A DNA stretch of 64,000 nt from Pelagibius marinus (GTDB lineage Bacteria > Pseudomonadota > Alphaproteobacteria > Kiloniellales > Kiloniellaceae), in NCBI RefSeq assembly GCF_014925385.1, contig NZ_JACSDK010000014.1, positions 307,011 to 371,010 on the forward strand. Reading direction: 5' to 3'. The position numbers and the translations under genes are program-made. Below are positions 17,807-26,060 of this stretch, piece by piece; position 1 is the first letter of the stretch; each line of letters opens with the position of its first letter. The notes under the pieces were generated by a model that was not told the DNA's origin, did not search any database, and saw only the letters and a list, made by a program, of their open reading frames with translations.

Positions 17807-18946
17807 ATGAACGGACGCAGCATCACCCTTTTCGAACTGCTGGGCTTCAAGATCCGGGTCGACATCAGCTGGATCTTTCTCGCTCTGCTGGTGACCTGGT
17901 CCCTGGCCAAGGGCGTCTTCCCGGCCTGGTACGAAGACGCGGGCCTCAGCCAGGCGGCTTTCTGGTGGATGGGCATCGCCGGCATGGCCGGCCTGGTGTT
18001 CTCGCTGATCTTCCACGAGCTTTCGCACTCCCTGGTGGCGCGGCGCTACGGCCTGCCGATCAAGGGCATCACTCTCTTCATCTTCGGCGGAGTCGCCGAG
18101 ATGACCGAGGAGCCGAAGAGCGCCAAGGTCGAGTTCTGGATGGCTATCGCCGGCCCCATCGCCAGCTTCGTCCTGGCGCTGGCCTTCTGGCTGCTGGCGG
18201 GCCTCGGCCGGGCGCAGGGACTGCCGGTGGCGGTCACCGGCGTGCTCGGCTACCTCGCATTCATCAACCTGCTGCTCGGCGGCTTCAACCTGATCCCGGC
18301 CTTTCCCATGGACGGCGGGCGGGTGCTGCGCGCCGCCCTGTGGTACTGGCGCGGTGACTTTCGCCAGGCGACCCGCATCGCCTCGGGCGCCGGCAAGGGC
18401 TTCGGCATGGGGCTGATGCTGCTGGGCCTGCTCAGCGTGGTGACCGGCAACTTCATCGGCGGCATGTGGTGGTTCCTCATCGGGCTCTTCGTGCGCGGCG
18501 CGGCCGAGGCCTCCTACCAGCAGATGGTCACCCGCCGCCTCTTCGAGGGCGAGCCGGTGCGCCGCTTCATGACCCACGAGACCGTCGCGGTGCCGCCGGA
18601 CCTGCCGCTCACCGCCTTCGTCGAGGATTATGTCTACGAATATCACTACGACCTCTTCCCCGTGGTCTCCGAAGGACACCTCCGCGGCTGCATCTCGACG
18701 CGCCAGGTGAAGACGGTGCCGCGCGAGGCCTGGCCCTACCGCAGCGTCGCCGACCTCATGGCGCCCTGCAACGAGGAGAACACCGTCGACCCCGGCATGG
18801 ACGCCATCGAGGCCATGGCCCTGATGCGCCGCACGGGGGCCAGCCGCCTGATCGTCGCCGTCGGCGACCGCCTGGTCGGCATCGTGGTGATGAAGGACAT
18901 GCTGGAGCTGTTCAGCCTGAAGATGGACCTGGAGGGGCAGCGCTAG
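17807..18946 (+). CDS. Site-2 protease (M50) with CBS pair
   Basis: A 379-residue membrane metalloprotease. HELSH at residues 70-74 supplies two zinc ligands and the catalytic glutamate; the third ligand is Asp169 in NLIPAFPMDGG. Six or so helices are followed by a C-terminal CBS domain pair (about residues 245-375, RRFMTHETVAVPP and VADLMAPCNEENTV), which usually binds adenine nucleotides. I use the ATG at 17807 (MNGRSITLFELLG), which fits the family N-terminus and has GGGAGAG upstream; an in-frame ATG at 17756 would add 17 residues. Its last 64 bases are duplicated at 22454. Confidence 0.9.
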   Translation: MNGRSITLFELLGFKIRVDISWIFLALLVTWSLAKGVFPAWYEDAGLSQAAFWWMGIAGMAGLVFSLIFHELSHSLVARRYGLPIKGITLFIFGGVAEMTEEPKSAKVEFWMAIAGPIASFVLALAFWLLAGLGRAQGLPVAVTGVLGYLAFINLLLGGFNLIPAFPMDGGRVLRAALWYWRGDFRQATRIASGAGKGFGMGLMLLGLLSVVTGNFIGGMWWFLIGLFVRGAAEASYQQMVTRRLFEGEPVRRFMTHETVAVPPDLPLTAFVEDYVYEYHYDLFPVVSEGHLRGCISTRQVKTVPREAWPYRSVADLMAPCNEENTVDPGMDAIEAMALMRRTGASRLIVAVGDRLVGIVVMKDMLELFSLKMDLEGQR

Positions 18947-19696
18947 CGATCTGCCGGACGGGGACATGGACCAGGATTACACCGCGCATCCGCAGTACAG
19001 CCGCGCCGAGCATATCGCCGACGCCGTGATCCATGTTCTGGGCCTGACCTTCGGGCTGGCGGCCTGCGTCTCCCTGATCATCGCCGCCTGGCCCAGCCAC
19101 GACCCGCTGCTGCACCTCGCGCTGGCGCTCTACGGCCTGGGCCTGCTGGCCATGCTCGGCTGCTCGGCGCTCTACAACCTTTCCGGCCACGGCCCCTGGA
19201 AGGTCATCTTCCGGCGCTTCGACCATGCCGCCATCTTCGTGATAATCGCCGGCACCTATACCCCCTTCATGGTGGTGGTGCTGGGTGACGCCTGGGGCTT
19301 CGGCCTGCTGGCCTTTGTCTGGGGTGTGGCGCTGGCCGGCGTGGCGCTGAAGCTGTTCTGGCCGAACCGCATCGACCGCCTCTCCGTCGCCGCCTACCTG
19401 CTGCTCGGCTGGAGCATTGTGGTGGCGGCCGGGCCGCTGCTGGGCGCGATTTCCGTGCCGGGCCTCGTGCTGTTGATCGTCGGCGGCGTGCTCTACAGCC
19501 TCGGCGTGGTCTTCCACCTGTGGCATCGCTTGCCCTACCAGAACGCCATCTGGCACGCCTTCGTGCTGGCCGCCGCCGCCTGCCACTTCTCGGCGGTCTT
19601 GAGCGAGGTGGCGATCGCCGGCTAGGGCGCGCCGACACATCGCGGCGGGACTCAGACCCTGATTCTGGTTTTGCCTCACAGCGGGCGCCGGCCCTC
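18883..19696 (+). repeat. Direct repeat copy 1 (M50 3' end plus hemolysin III gene)
   Basis: This 814-base stretch recurs almost unchanged at 22454-23268. I count only about seven differences, including one added T near the right end. The left boundary is the hexamer CGTGGT shared with the NYN gene; the right boundary follows GCCGGCCCTC. Confidence 0.93.
18966..19625 (+). CDS. Hemolysin III family (PAQR-type) membrane protein, copy 1
   Basis: A 219-residue protein with about seven membrane helices. Family motifs are the N-terminal YSRAEHIADAVIHVLG, SALYNLSGHGP, FDHAAIFVIIAGTYTPF and C-terminal WHAFVLAAAACHF, which together supply the zinc-site Ser/His residues of the PAQR/YqfA family. Despite the name, most members are not proven toxins. 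It follows the protease gene by 19 bases. A second copy at 22537 differs by two residues. Confidence 0.92.
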   Translation: MDQDYTAHPQYSRAEHIADAVIHVLGLTFGLAACVSLIIAAWPSHDPLLHLALALYGLGLLAMLGCSALYNLSGHGPWKVIFRRFDHAAIFVIIAGTYTPFMVVVLGDAWGFGLLAFVWGVALAGVALKLFWPNRIDRLSVAAYLLLGWSIVVAAGPLLGAISVPGLVLLIVGGVLYSLGVVFHLWHRLPYQNAIWHAFVLAAAACHFSAVLSEVAIAG

Positions 19697-19778
19697 GAGA
19701 GCTGTGGTCCCGGTTTGACCCTGAGAGGAAGCGATACACAACGGCAGCGATACCAGCAATGTGGGCTTTGCGAAGGTT

Positions 19779-20591
19779 CTATTTCCGTGCCGTCATGGTC
19801 AGGCACTGTGCCGGCGAGGCGAGGCCGTCGTCGTCGTGGTAGTCCGCAAGTTCGGCGACGATCTCTTTAATCAGCCGGGCGTGTTCGGCCTCGGCCAGGT
19901 CGGCCATGGTTTCTGCGATGGGAGAGCCGGCGATGGCGCCGGTGATGAAGGCCTCCGGGTCGGGATGGCGGGCGAATTTCACGTCCAAGGTGATATGGAC
20001 GTCACGGAACCCGGCGCCCTCGGCCAGGTTGTGCAGGCGGTTGCGGTCGCCGAGCGAATAGATCATCTCCCACGGCGCCGTGGTGCCGGCACCGAAATGC
20101 CGGTCGAGCACGGTCGCGAAGGCGGCCCCGATGGGGGCACGGGTCTTCCAAACGCTAAGTGCGAGCCGACCGCCGGGCTTCAGCACACGCGCCATCTCGG
20201 CCATCGCGCCGGGCTTGTCGGGCATGAACTGCAGTCCCTGCTGGCAGAGCGCTACGTCGAAGGCGTCGTCTGGAAGGGGCATGGCGGCGGCGTCGCATTC
20301 GAGCCAGGCGATCTCCGCTTGCCCGGCCTCGGCGGCGAAGCGCGCCGCGGCTTCCAGCATACCGGCATGGACGTCAGTTCCGGTCACGTATGCGGCGGTG
20401 CCCGAGCGGGTGGCGGCCGTGCGAGCTACGACGCCGGTGCCGCAGGCGATATCGAGTACCCGGTCGCCGCGGGTGACGCCGGCGGCGGTAACCAGCTCCT
20501 CGGCGCAACGACCCATCTGAGCCCGGACCCAGCAGAGTTCGTAGACGTCCGGGCCGCCCCGTTTCAACTGAAAGCCGGATTCGTCTGCCAA
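19779..20591 (-). CDS. Class I SAM-dependent methyltransferase (UbiE/Methyltransf_11-like)
   Basis: A 270-residue enzyme. SAM-binding motif I is VLDIACGTGVVAR, the acidic loop is VTGTDVHAGML, and the motif IV region is FDVALCQQGLQFMPD, followed by EMARVLKPGGRLALSVWK. The start is a TTG at 20591 with GGGAGAACGACC just upstream; no nearby ATG fits as well. Substrate unknown. It sits inside the first half of the 18.9-24.2 kb duplication and is absent from the second half. Confidence 0.87.
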   Translation of the reverse strand: MADESGFQLKRGGPDVYELCWVRAQMGRCAEELVTAAGVTRGDRVLDIACGTGVVARTAATRSGTAAYVTGTDVHAGMLEAAARFAAEAGQAEIAWLECDAAAMPLPDDAFDVALCQQGLQFMPDKPGAMAEMARVLKPGGRLALSVWKTRAPIGAAFATVLDRHFGAGTTAPWEMIYSLGDRNRLHNLAEGAGFRDVHITLDVKFARHPDPEAFITGAIAGSPIAETMADLAEAEHARLIKEIVAELADYHDDDGLASPAQCLTMTARK

Positions 20592-20725
20592 GGTCGTTCT
20601 CCCGATTTGGTCGGCGGCCGATCGCCGACGTGAGCGCTTGCTTTGGGCTCAAGAACCGTCATCTGACAGTTTCGCTCAGGCCGTTTGTTTTGAAACCCCG
20701 AATGACCGCTGCGAGGACGGGACCG

Positions 20726-21091
20726 CTACGTGACGATCATGTAAAACTTGCGAAGCCTTTCAGTGATTTCCAAAGTCACTTTCGCGCCCTTCGGAATGAG
20801 GAATGTATCACCCGCGGTGAAGGTTTCTCTCCTGCCCTGCGCATCGGTGATGTCGAGGCTTCCCGATAGCACCGTCATCAGTTCGTTGACGGAGTAGGCG
20901 TCGATTTCCACCAAAATGGGTGCGCACTCCCATACACCCGACGTGATCGAGCCGTCCGCGGTTTCAAAGAACTTGTGCCGCAGTTCCGAACGGTCGTCCG
21001 TAGTGAAAGCAGTTGCAGGAACCGCGTGGGACGGCCCCATGCCCGTCTCCGGGTGACCGTCCGGCAGAAACCGGTGAAACGTCACTGCCAT
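20726..21091 (-). CDS. Cupin domain protein
   Basis: A 121-residue single-cupin protein starting MAVTFHRFLPDG at 21091, supported by an AGGAGG site; an upstream in-frame ATG at 21169 would run through the operator region. ECAPILVEIDAYSVNELMTVLSGSLDIT and GDTFLIPKGAKVTLEI correspond to cupin motifs 1 and 2, though motif 1 lacks the usual HxH pair, so metal binding is uncertain. Divergent from a LysR regulator, which probably controls it. G+C content is lower than in the surrounding genes. Confidence 0.8.
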   Translation of the reverse strand: MAVTFHRFLPDGHPETGMGPSHAVPATAFTTDDRSELRHKFFETADGSITSGVWECAPILVEIDAYSVNELMTVLSGSLDITDAQGRRETFTAGDTFLIPKGAKVTLEITERLRKFYMIVT

Positions 21092-21162
21092 GCAGAAGTC
21101 CTCCTCTATCTCGGGAGCGAGAGGAGTGTAGAGGAGAATTGTCTTTACGATCACATCATTAA

Positions 21163-21192
21163 TATGCAAATCATCTTTGCAGTATTTGCATA
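21163..21192. promoter_or_regulatory. Perfect 9-bp inverted repeat between cupin and LysR genes
   Basis: TATGCAAAT (21163-21171) is the exact reverse complement of ATTTGCATA (21184-21192), separated by 12 bases. It lies in the AT-rich divergent promoter, 17 bases before the LysR start. LysR regulators usually bind such interrupted dyads and repress their own gene. Confidence 0.6.
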
Positions 21193-21208
21193 AATTATTT
21201 TCAGGTGA

Positions 21209-22129
21209 ATGTCATTGGATAGGCTGGGAGCAATATCGCTGTTTGCGAAGGCCGTGGAAACGGGCTCGTTCTCCGAAGCCGGGCGGCAGTCTGGTTTGTC
21301 ACCTTCTTCAGTCTCCCGTCGCATCGATGAACTTGAAGATTGGGTCGGTTCTGCCTTGTTCCATCGCACGACGCGCAAGTTGAACCTGACAGAAGCTGGC
21401 CTTTCGTTCTATGAGCGAACGCACGACATTTTGCTCGACCTGGAAGAGGCGAGGACAGTCGCTGGGCAACTGCAGGACCATCCCTCTGGCCTGATCCGAA
21501 TGACGGTTCCTGAAGGCATGGAGCGTCACTTGTCGCCGGCCATCAACGCCTTCCAGACACAGTGGCCCGATGTCAGCTTCGTGCTGGATATCAGCGCCCG
21601 GATTGTAGATTTGGTTGGGGAAGGTTTCGACTTGGCTGTCCGCATTGGACAGATGGAGGATTCGACCCTCAAGGCACGAAGAATTGCGGCGGCGCAACGC
21701 TATCTATGCGCCAGCAAGCAGTATCTGATGGAAGCAGGAACACCCAAGCGGCCTGAAGACCTGGAAGACCACAACTGCCTGATCTACAGAGCGCTTCCCG
21801 GCTACAACGTTTGGCGGTTCAAGACTGGGAACCGCACCGTCGACATTCGCGCGTCGGGCAGCTTTTCCGCCAACAGCGGCAATGCCCTCGTCAATGCGGC
21901 CCGCGACGGCAGAGGCATCATTCTGTCGCCGGGTTGGCTTGTCGGACCCTCTTTGGCGAACGGCGATCTTGTCGAGATCCTGCCGGGGGTTTCGCCAAAT
22001 CCGGCACGGGTGCCGCTTTATGCCGTCCATCCATACCGGCGGTTCGTGCCGCCAAAGGTGAAAAAGCTTGTGGATTTTCTGGCGAGGCGATTTGGCGACG
22101 ACTACGATTGGAGTCACCTGACTCCCTAG
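21209..22129 (+). CDS. LysR family transcriptional regulator
   Basis: A 306-residue regulator. The N-terminal winged helix-turn-helix (residues 3-62) reads LGAISLFAKAVETGSFSEAG, SPSSVSRRIDELE and LFHRTTRKLNLTEAG; the rest is the two-lobed inducer-binding domain, close to the GcvA/AaeR-like class that represses or activates a divergent gene. The cupin gene at 20726 is the obvious target. Codon usage is less G/C-biased than neighbouring genes, suggesting later acquisition together with the cupin. Confidence 0.92.
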   Translation: MSLDRLGAISLFAKAVETGSFSEAGRQSGLSPSSVSRRIDELEDWVGSALFHRTTRKLNLTEAGLSFYERTHDILLDLEEARTVAGQLQDHPSGLIRMTVPEGMERHLSPAINAFQTQWPDVSFVLDISARIVDLVGEGFDLAVRIGQMEDSTLKARRIAAAQRYLCASKQYLMEAGTPKRPEDLEDHNCLIYRALPGYNVWRFKTGNRTVDIRASGSFSANSGNALVNAARDGRGIILSPGWLVGPSLANGDLVEILPGVSPNPARVPLYAVHPYRRFVPPKVKKLVDFLARRFGDDYDWSHLTP

Positions 22130-22343
22130 CAGCGAAAGCAGTCCTCTGAGCCAGGAACAGGAACTTCCTGGGCAACGGCCTACCCAATTCATGACCGGCT
22201 TGAGATGCCCGCAATGGGCGAAGGCTCTGCTCTGTTGGCTGCGGCGGGATTTTCTACTCCTGGCACTTGGGCGACGTGCGCCGTCTCGGGATGAATGTCC
22301 GGGAATCCGCCGAAAGCGGTCATCTACCCAGTGAGTGCGCGTC

Positions 22344-22459
22344 CTAGTCCAGCAGGCGCTTGATGATGTGGCCGCCTGACTTTTCGTCGTGCTGCAGCTC
22401 CAGCAGCTTGCGGTCTTCGGCTTCCTCCAGCAGCTGGCCGAAGGGGCGGAAGCCGTGGT
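22344..22459 (-). pseudogene. C-terminal fragment of the NYN-LOTUS gene
   Basis: This 116-base piece aligns without gaps to 24053-24168, the 3' end of the NYN gene, with 12 mismatches (about 90% identity). The frame and stop codon are kept: the last 35 residues read FRPFGQLLEEAEDRKLLELQ and on to the terminal RLLD. Several substitutions change the protein. It has no start or N-terminal domain and ends at the hexamer CGTGGT where the duplicated M50 3' end begins, so it marks a rearrangement junction. Confidence 0.85.
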
Positions 22460-23268
22460 GATGAAGGACATGCTGGAGCTGTTCAGCCTGAAGATGGACC
22501 TGGAGGGGCAGCGCTAGCGTTCTGCCGGACGGGGACATGGACCAGGATTACACCGCGCATCCGCAGTACAGCCGCGCCGAGCGTATCGCCGACGCCGTGA
22601 TCCACGTTCTGGGCCTGACCTTCGGGCTGGCGGCCTGCGTCTCCCTGATCGTCGCCGCCTGGCCCAGCCACGACCCGCTGCTGCACCTCGCGCTGGCGCT
22701 CTACGGCCTGGGCCTGCTGGCCATGCTCGGCTGCTCGGCGCTCTACAACCTTTCCGGCCACGGCCCCTGGAAGGTCATCTTCCGGCGCTTCGACCATGCC
22801 GCCATCTTCGTGATAATCGCCGGCACCTATACCCCCTTCATGGTGGTGGTGCTGGGTGACGCCTGGGGCTTCGGCCTGCTGGCCTTTGTCTGGGGTGTGG
22901 CGCTGGCCGGCGTGGCGCTGAAGCTGTTCTGGCCGAACCGCATCGACCGCCTCTCCGTCGCCGCCTACCTGCTGCTCGGCTGGAGCATTGTGGTGGCGGC
23001 CGGGCCGCTGCTGGGCGCGATTTCCGTGCCGGGCCTCGTGCTGTTGATCGTCGGCGGCGTGCTCTACAGCCTCGGCGTGGTCTTCCACCTGTGGCATCGC
23101 TTGCCCTACCAGAACGCCATCTGGCACGCCTTCGTGCTGGCCGCCGCCGCCTGCCACTTCTCGGCGGTCTTGAGCGAGGTGGCGATCGCCGGCTAGGGCG
23201 CGCCGACACATCGCGGCGGGACTCAAACCCTGATTCTGGTTTTTGCCTCACAGCGGGCGCCGGCCCTC
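22454..23268 (+). repeat. Direct repeat copy 2 (M50 3' end plus hemolysin III gene)
   Basis: Near-identical to 18883-19696. It contains only the last 63 or so bases of the protease gene, so no functional protease is encoded here, followed by a full hemolysin III gene. After GCCGGCCCTC at 23268 the two copies diverge completely. Confidence 0.93.
22537..23196 (+). CDS. Hemolysin III family (PAQR-type) membrane protein, copy 2
   Basis: A 219-residue protein identical to copy 1 except for His-to-Arg in YSRAERIADA and Ile-to-Val in SLIVAAWP. All membrane helices and the zinc-site motifs are retained. Unlike copy 1 it is not preceded by an intact protease gene; only the NYN and M50 fragments lie upstream, so whether it has its own promoter is unclear. 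The remaining part of 22130-22343 before the fragments shows no gene. Confidence 0.9.
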   Translation: MDQDYTAHPQYSRAERIADAVIHVLGLTFGLAACVSLIVAAWPSHDPLLHLALALYGLGLLAMLGCSALYNLSGHGPWKVIFRRFDHAAIFVIIAGTYTPFMVVVLGDAWGFGLLAFVWGVALAGVALKLFWPNRIDRLSVAAYLLLGWSIVVAAGPLLGAISVPGLVLLIVGGVLYSLGVVFHLWHRLPYQNAIWHAFVLAAAACHFSAVLSEVAIAG

Positions 23269-23291
23269 TAAAGCCGCCGACCCCGCAACAC

Positions 23292-24023
23292 CTACCCGGC
23301 TTCGACCAGTCGGTAGCCGCAATCCAGTTCGTCCAGGCTCATGAGGTGGCCGTAGCGCTGCTCCCATGCGCCGCTCTTCAAGTCCGCTTCAAGCTGTCTC
23401 AGGCCTTCGGAAACATCGCCGATGGCCCAGAAGGAAGACATTGCCGCGCGCGCTCTCTCCTCGAGATAGGCCGCAGGGCGCCGCCAATAGCCGGCCAGAA
23501 AGCCGTCGGTGCAGTCGTGGGGGATCGGCACGGCGGAGACCTGGGCGGCACCGAGCCATTTCCCATAGTCCTCCATTCGGGGCATCTGTCCTTCATCCAG
23601 TGTGATGAGCGCGGGGAAGTAGTCGGTGAGCCAGAAGCCACGGAACGCCGGATCAAAGGTCAAGAAGACGATTTTGTCCCGCGTGACGCGGCGCATCTCC
23701 CTCACGCCTCTTTCCTGATCGGACCAGTGGTGAATGGTCAGGATCGCCATGGATGCATCAAAGGAATTGTCGGGGCAGGGAAGGTTTTCCGCGCTTGCTT
23801 GGATCACCACGGCATCCGAAGGAGGGCGCTGCTGGATCATCTCGGCCGAAGGTTCCACTGCCGTGATCTCTCTGCCGCTGGGCTCGTAGGAACCGGCGCC
23901 GGCCCCGACATTCAAAACGGTCCGGGCATCGCCCAGGGCGGTTTCGATTCGCTGGGCAATTCTCGCGTCGGGCTGACGCAGGTTCGCGTAGTTCAGTCCG
24001 ATCTTGTCGTAAAGAGCGGTCAT
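23292..24023 (-). CDS. Class I SAM-dependent methyltransferase (second type)
   Basis: A 243-residue protein starting MTALYDKIGLNYANLRQPD. Motif I is VLNVGAGAGSYEP, followed by ITAVEPSAEMI, and the catalytic-domain motif FDASMAILTIHHWSDQ, the Methyltransf_11 layout. It is not an orthologue of the methyltransferase at 19779: the sequences share only fold-level motifs. It occupies the corresponding place (after hemolysin III, before NYN) in the second half of the duplication. Substrate unknown. Confidence 0.87.
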   Translation of the reverse strand: MTALYDKIGLNYANLRQPDARIAQRIETALGDARTVLNVGAGAGSYEPSGREITAVEPSAEMIQQRPPSDAVVIQASAENLPCPDNSFDASMAILTIHHWSDQERGVREMRRVTRDKIVFLTFDPAFRGFWLTDYFPALITLDEGQMPRMEDYGKWLGAAQVSAVPIPHDCTDGFLAGYWRRPAAYLEERARAAMSSFWAIGDVSEGLRQLEADLKSGAWEQRYGHLMSLDELDCGYRLVEAG

Positions 24024-24052
24024 GGCCCCACCCACCGTCGATGATGCGCGGT

Positions 24053-24874
24053 CTAGTCCAGCAGGCGGTTGATGATATAGCCGCCGGACTTCTCGTCGTG
24101 CTTCAGTTCCAGCAGCTTGCGGTCCTCGGCTTCCTGCAGCAACTGCCCGAAGGAGCGGAAGCCGTGGTAGCTCTCGCTGAAGCCCGGCTTGCGGCGCTTC
24201 AGGGTCTGCTTGACCATGGAGCCCCAGACTTTCTCCTCCTGGCCACGCTCCTTGAAGAGGTCGTCGATGACCTCGGTCACCAGGTCGAAGGCCTCCTGCT
24301 TCAGGACTTCCTCGCTGCTGGGCTTCTTCCTGGTGGTCTTCTTGGTGGCGCTGCGCCGGCGCTTGGCCTTTTGCTGCGTGTCCGATTCGCGGATCAGGTC
24401 GTCGTAGTAGATGAACTCGTGGCAGTTCGCGGTCAGCAGATCCGAGGTCGAGTTCTTTACGCCGACGCCGATCACCGTCTTGTTGTTCTCGCGCAGCTTG
24501 CTGACCAAGGGCGAGAAGTCGGAGTCGCCGGAGATGATGACGAAGCTGTCGATGTGCGGCTTGGTGTAGCAGAGGTCCAGGGCGTCGACGACCAGGCGGA
24601 TATCGGCGGAGTTCTTGCCGGAGACGCGCACGTGGGGGATCTCGATGAGCTCGAAGGCGGCCTCGTGCATGGGCGCCTTGAATTCCTTGTAGCGGGCCCA
24701 ATCGCAGTAGGCCTTCTTGACCACGATGTCGCCCTTGAGCAAGAGCCGCTCCAGTACCTTGGCGATGTCGAAGGCCGCGTACTTGGCGTCCTTGACGCCC
24801 AGGGCCACGTTCTCGAAATCGCAGAAGACAGCCATGTTCTGGGCCATGTTCTGCGTCGTGTCGCCTTCGCTCAT
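24053..24874 (-). CDS. NYN domain ribonuclease-like protein with OST-HTH/LOTUS domain
   Basis: A 273-residue LabA-type protein. The NYN (PIN-like) nuclease domain spans about residues 14-165, with acidic residues in MAVFCDFENVALG, KNSADIRLVVDAL and VIISGDSDFSPLV. A basic linker (KAKRRRSATKKTTRKK) leads to a C-terminal OST-HTH/LOTUS domain (about 190-273, ending YIINRLLD) expected to bind RNA. A role in RNA turnover is inferred from the family. The start at 24874 has GGAGAG upstream. Its last 116 bases are duplicated at 22344. Confidence 0.9.
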   Translation of the reverse strand: MSEGDTTQNMAQNMAVFCDFENVALGVKDAKYAAFDIAKVLERLLLKGDIVVKKAYCDWARYKEFKAPMHEAAFELIEIPHVRVSGKNSADIRLVVDALDLCYTKPHIDSFVIISGDSDFSPLVSKLRENNKTVIGVGVKNSTSDLLTANCHEFIYYDDLIRESDTQQKAKRRRSATKKTTRKKPSSEEVLKQEAFDLVTEVIDDLFKERGQEEKVWGSMVKQTLKRRKPGFSESYHGFRSFGQLLQEAEDRKLLELKHDEKSGGYIINRLLD

Positions 24875-24936
24875 GCTGCTCTCCGCCTCTATCGTATCGC
24901 CAGTCGTGTCACTGCGATCATAAGGCGGTAAGCGCC

Positions 24937-25923
24937 CTACAGCCAGCCGCGTTCCTGGTAGTAGCGCAGCGCCCCCTCGTGGAGCGGCGCGCTCAGCCCG
25001 TCGGTGATCATGCGTTCGGGCATGAGATGCCGAAAGGCCGGATGCATGCCGCGGAAGGCGTCGAAGTTCTCGAAGAGCGTCTTGGTCAGGACGTAGACGG
25101 TGTCGGCATCGACTTTGGCGGAGGTGACGACCGTGGCCTTGACGCCGAAGGTCTGCACGTCGTGGGGGTTGCCGGCGTAGAGGCCGCCGGGGATCTCCAT
25201 GCGGGCGTAGAAGGGATACTTCGCCACCAGGATGTCGATGGGCCGGCCCGAGACCTCGACCAGGGTGGCGTCGCAGAGCCGCACCGCCTGCTTCACCGAG
25301 TCGTTGGGGTGGCCGACCACGTAGACCATGGCCTGGATTCGGTTGTGGCACAGCGCCAGGGACTGCTGGCTGGCCGGCAGTCCCTCGGCCAGGCTGAAGG
25401 TCGAATTCTCCCAGCCCATGGCGAACATCACGACTTCCATGGTGCCGCGCTGGCCGGAGCCCGGATTGCCGATGTTGACCCGCTTGCCGACCAGGTCCTG
25501 CAGGTGCGCGATCTCCGAATCGCGCCGGGCGACCAGGGTGAAAGGCTCGCCGTGCACGGAGAAGAGGGCCCGCAGGTCGCCGTCCGGCTTGTCCTCTGTG
25601 AAGCTGCTGGTGCCGTTCAGGGCGTGGTACTGCCAGTCGGACTGGACCACCGCGAAGTCCAGCTTGCCGGCCCGCAGGTCGCGCAGGTTGGCAATGGAGC
25701 CCGCCGTCGGCTGGGCCGTGCAGGCGGGCGCGGCGCCGTCGGCGCTGCGCGCCACCAGGCGGCAGAGGGCGCGGCCGACCTGGAAGTAGACTCCGGCGCG
25801 GCTGCCGGTGCCGATGGTCAGGCTCTGGTCCGCCGCGGAAGCCGACGGGCTGACGGTCCCGGCGGTGACGCCGGCAAGAAGGGATGCGAAAAGCAGGCTG
25901 CGGACAAGCGTGCGGGATCTCAT
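24937..25923 (-). CDS. TAXI family TRAP-type solute-binding protein
   Basis: A 328-residue periplasmic protein with a signal peptide (cleaved after SASAAD region, about residue 31). SLTIGTGSRAGVYFQVGRALC, AQPTAGSIANLRDLRAGKLDFAVVQSD (split here by eye), GKRVNIGNPGSGQRGTME and a late HPAFRHLM are hallmarks of TAXI proteins, which feed fused TRAP permeases. No TRAP membrane component is visible anywhere in the window, so it is an orphan here and may use a distant permease. Confidence 0.9.
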   Translation of the reverse strand: MRSRTLVRSLLFASLLAGVTAGTVSPSASAADQSLTIGTGSRAGVYFQVGRALCRLVARSADGAAPACTAQPTAGSIANLRDLRAGKLDFAVVQSDWQYHALNGTSSFTEDKPDGDLRALFSVHGEPFTLVARRDSEIAHLQDLVGKRVNIGNPGSGQRGTMEVVMFAMGWENSTFSLAEGLPASQQSLALCHNRIQAMVYVVGHPNDSVKQAVRLCDATLVEVSGRPIDILVAKYPFYARMEIPGGLYAGNPHDVQTFGVKATVVTSAKVDADTVYVLTKTLFENFDAFRGMHPAFRHLMPERMITDGLSAPLHEGALRYYQERGWL

Positions 25924-26060
25924 GCGCCGGCCTCCTGAATTCTCATTTTTGACAATAAAGTCTGCTGCTTACGATATTTCTTCTGAGCTGCAAACTGTCA
26001 GCGAGACCCTAACAAAGTCTAAAAGAGAATTCGACAGTGTACGCCCTAAAGATGCGGCCG

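Noticed and set aside
14988..17810. Rightward 940-codon ORF over the second ABC cluster
   Set aside because: Antisense to three clear ABC transporter genes; composition is typical of G+C-rich shadow frames.
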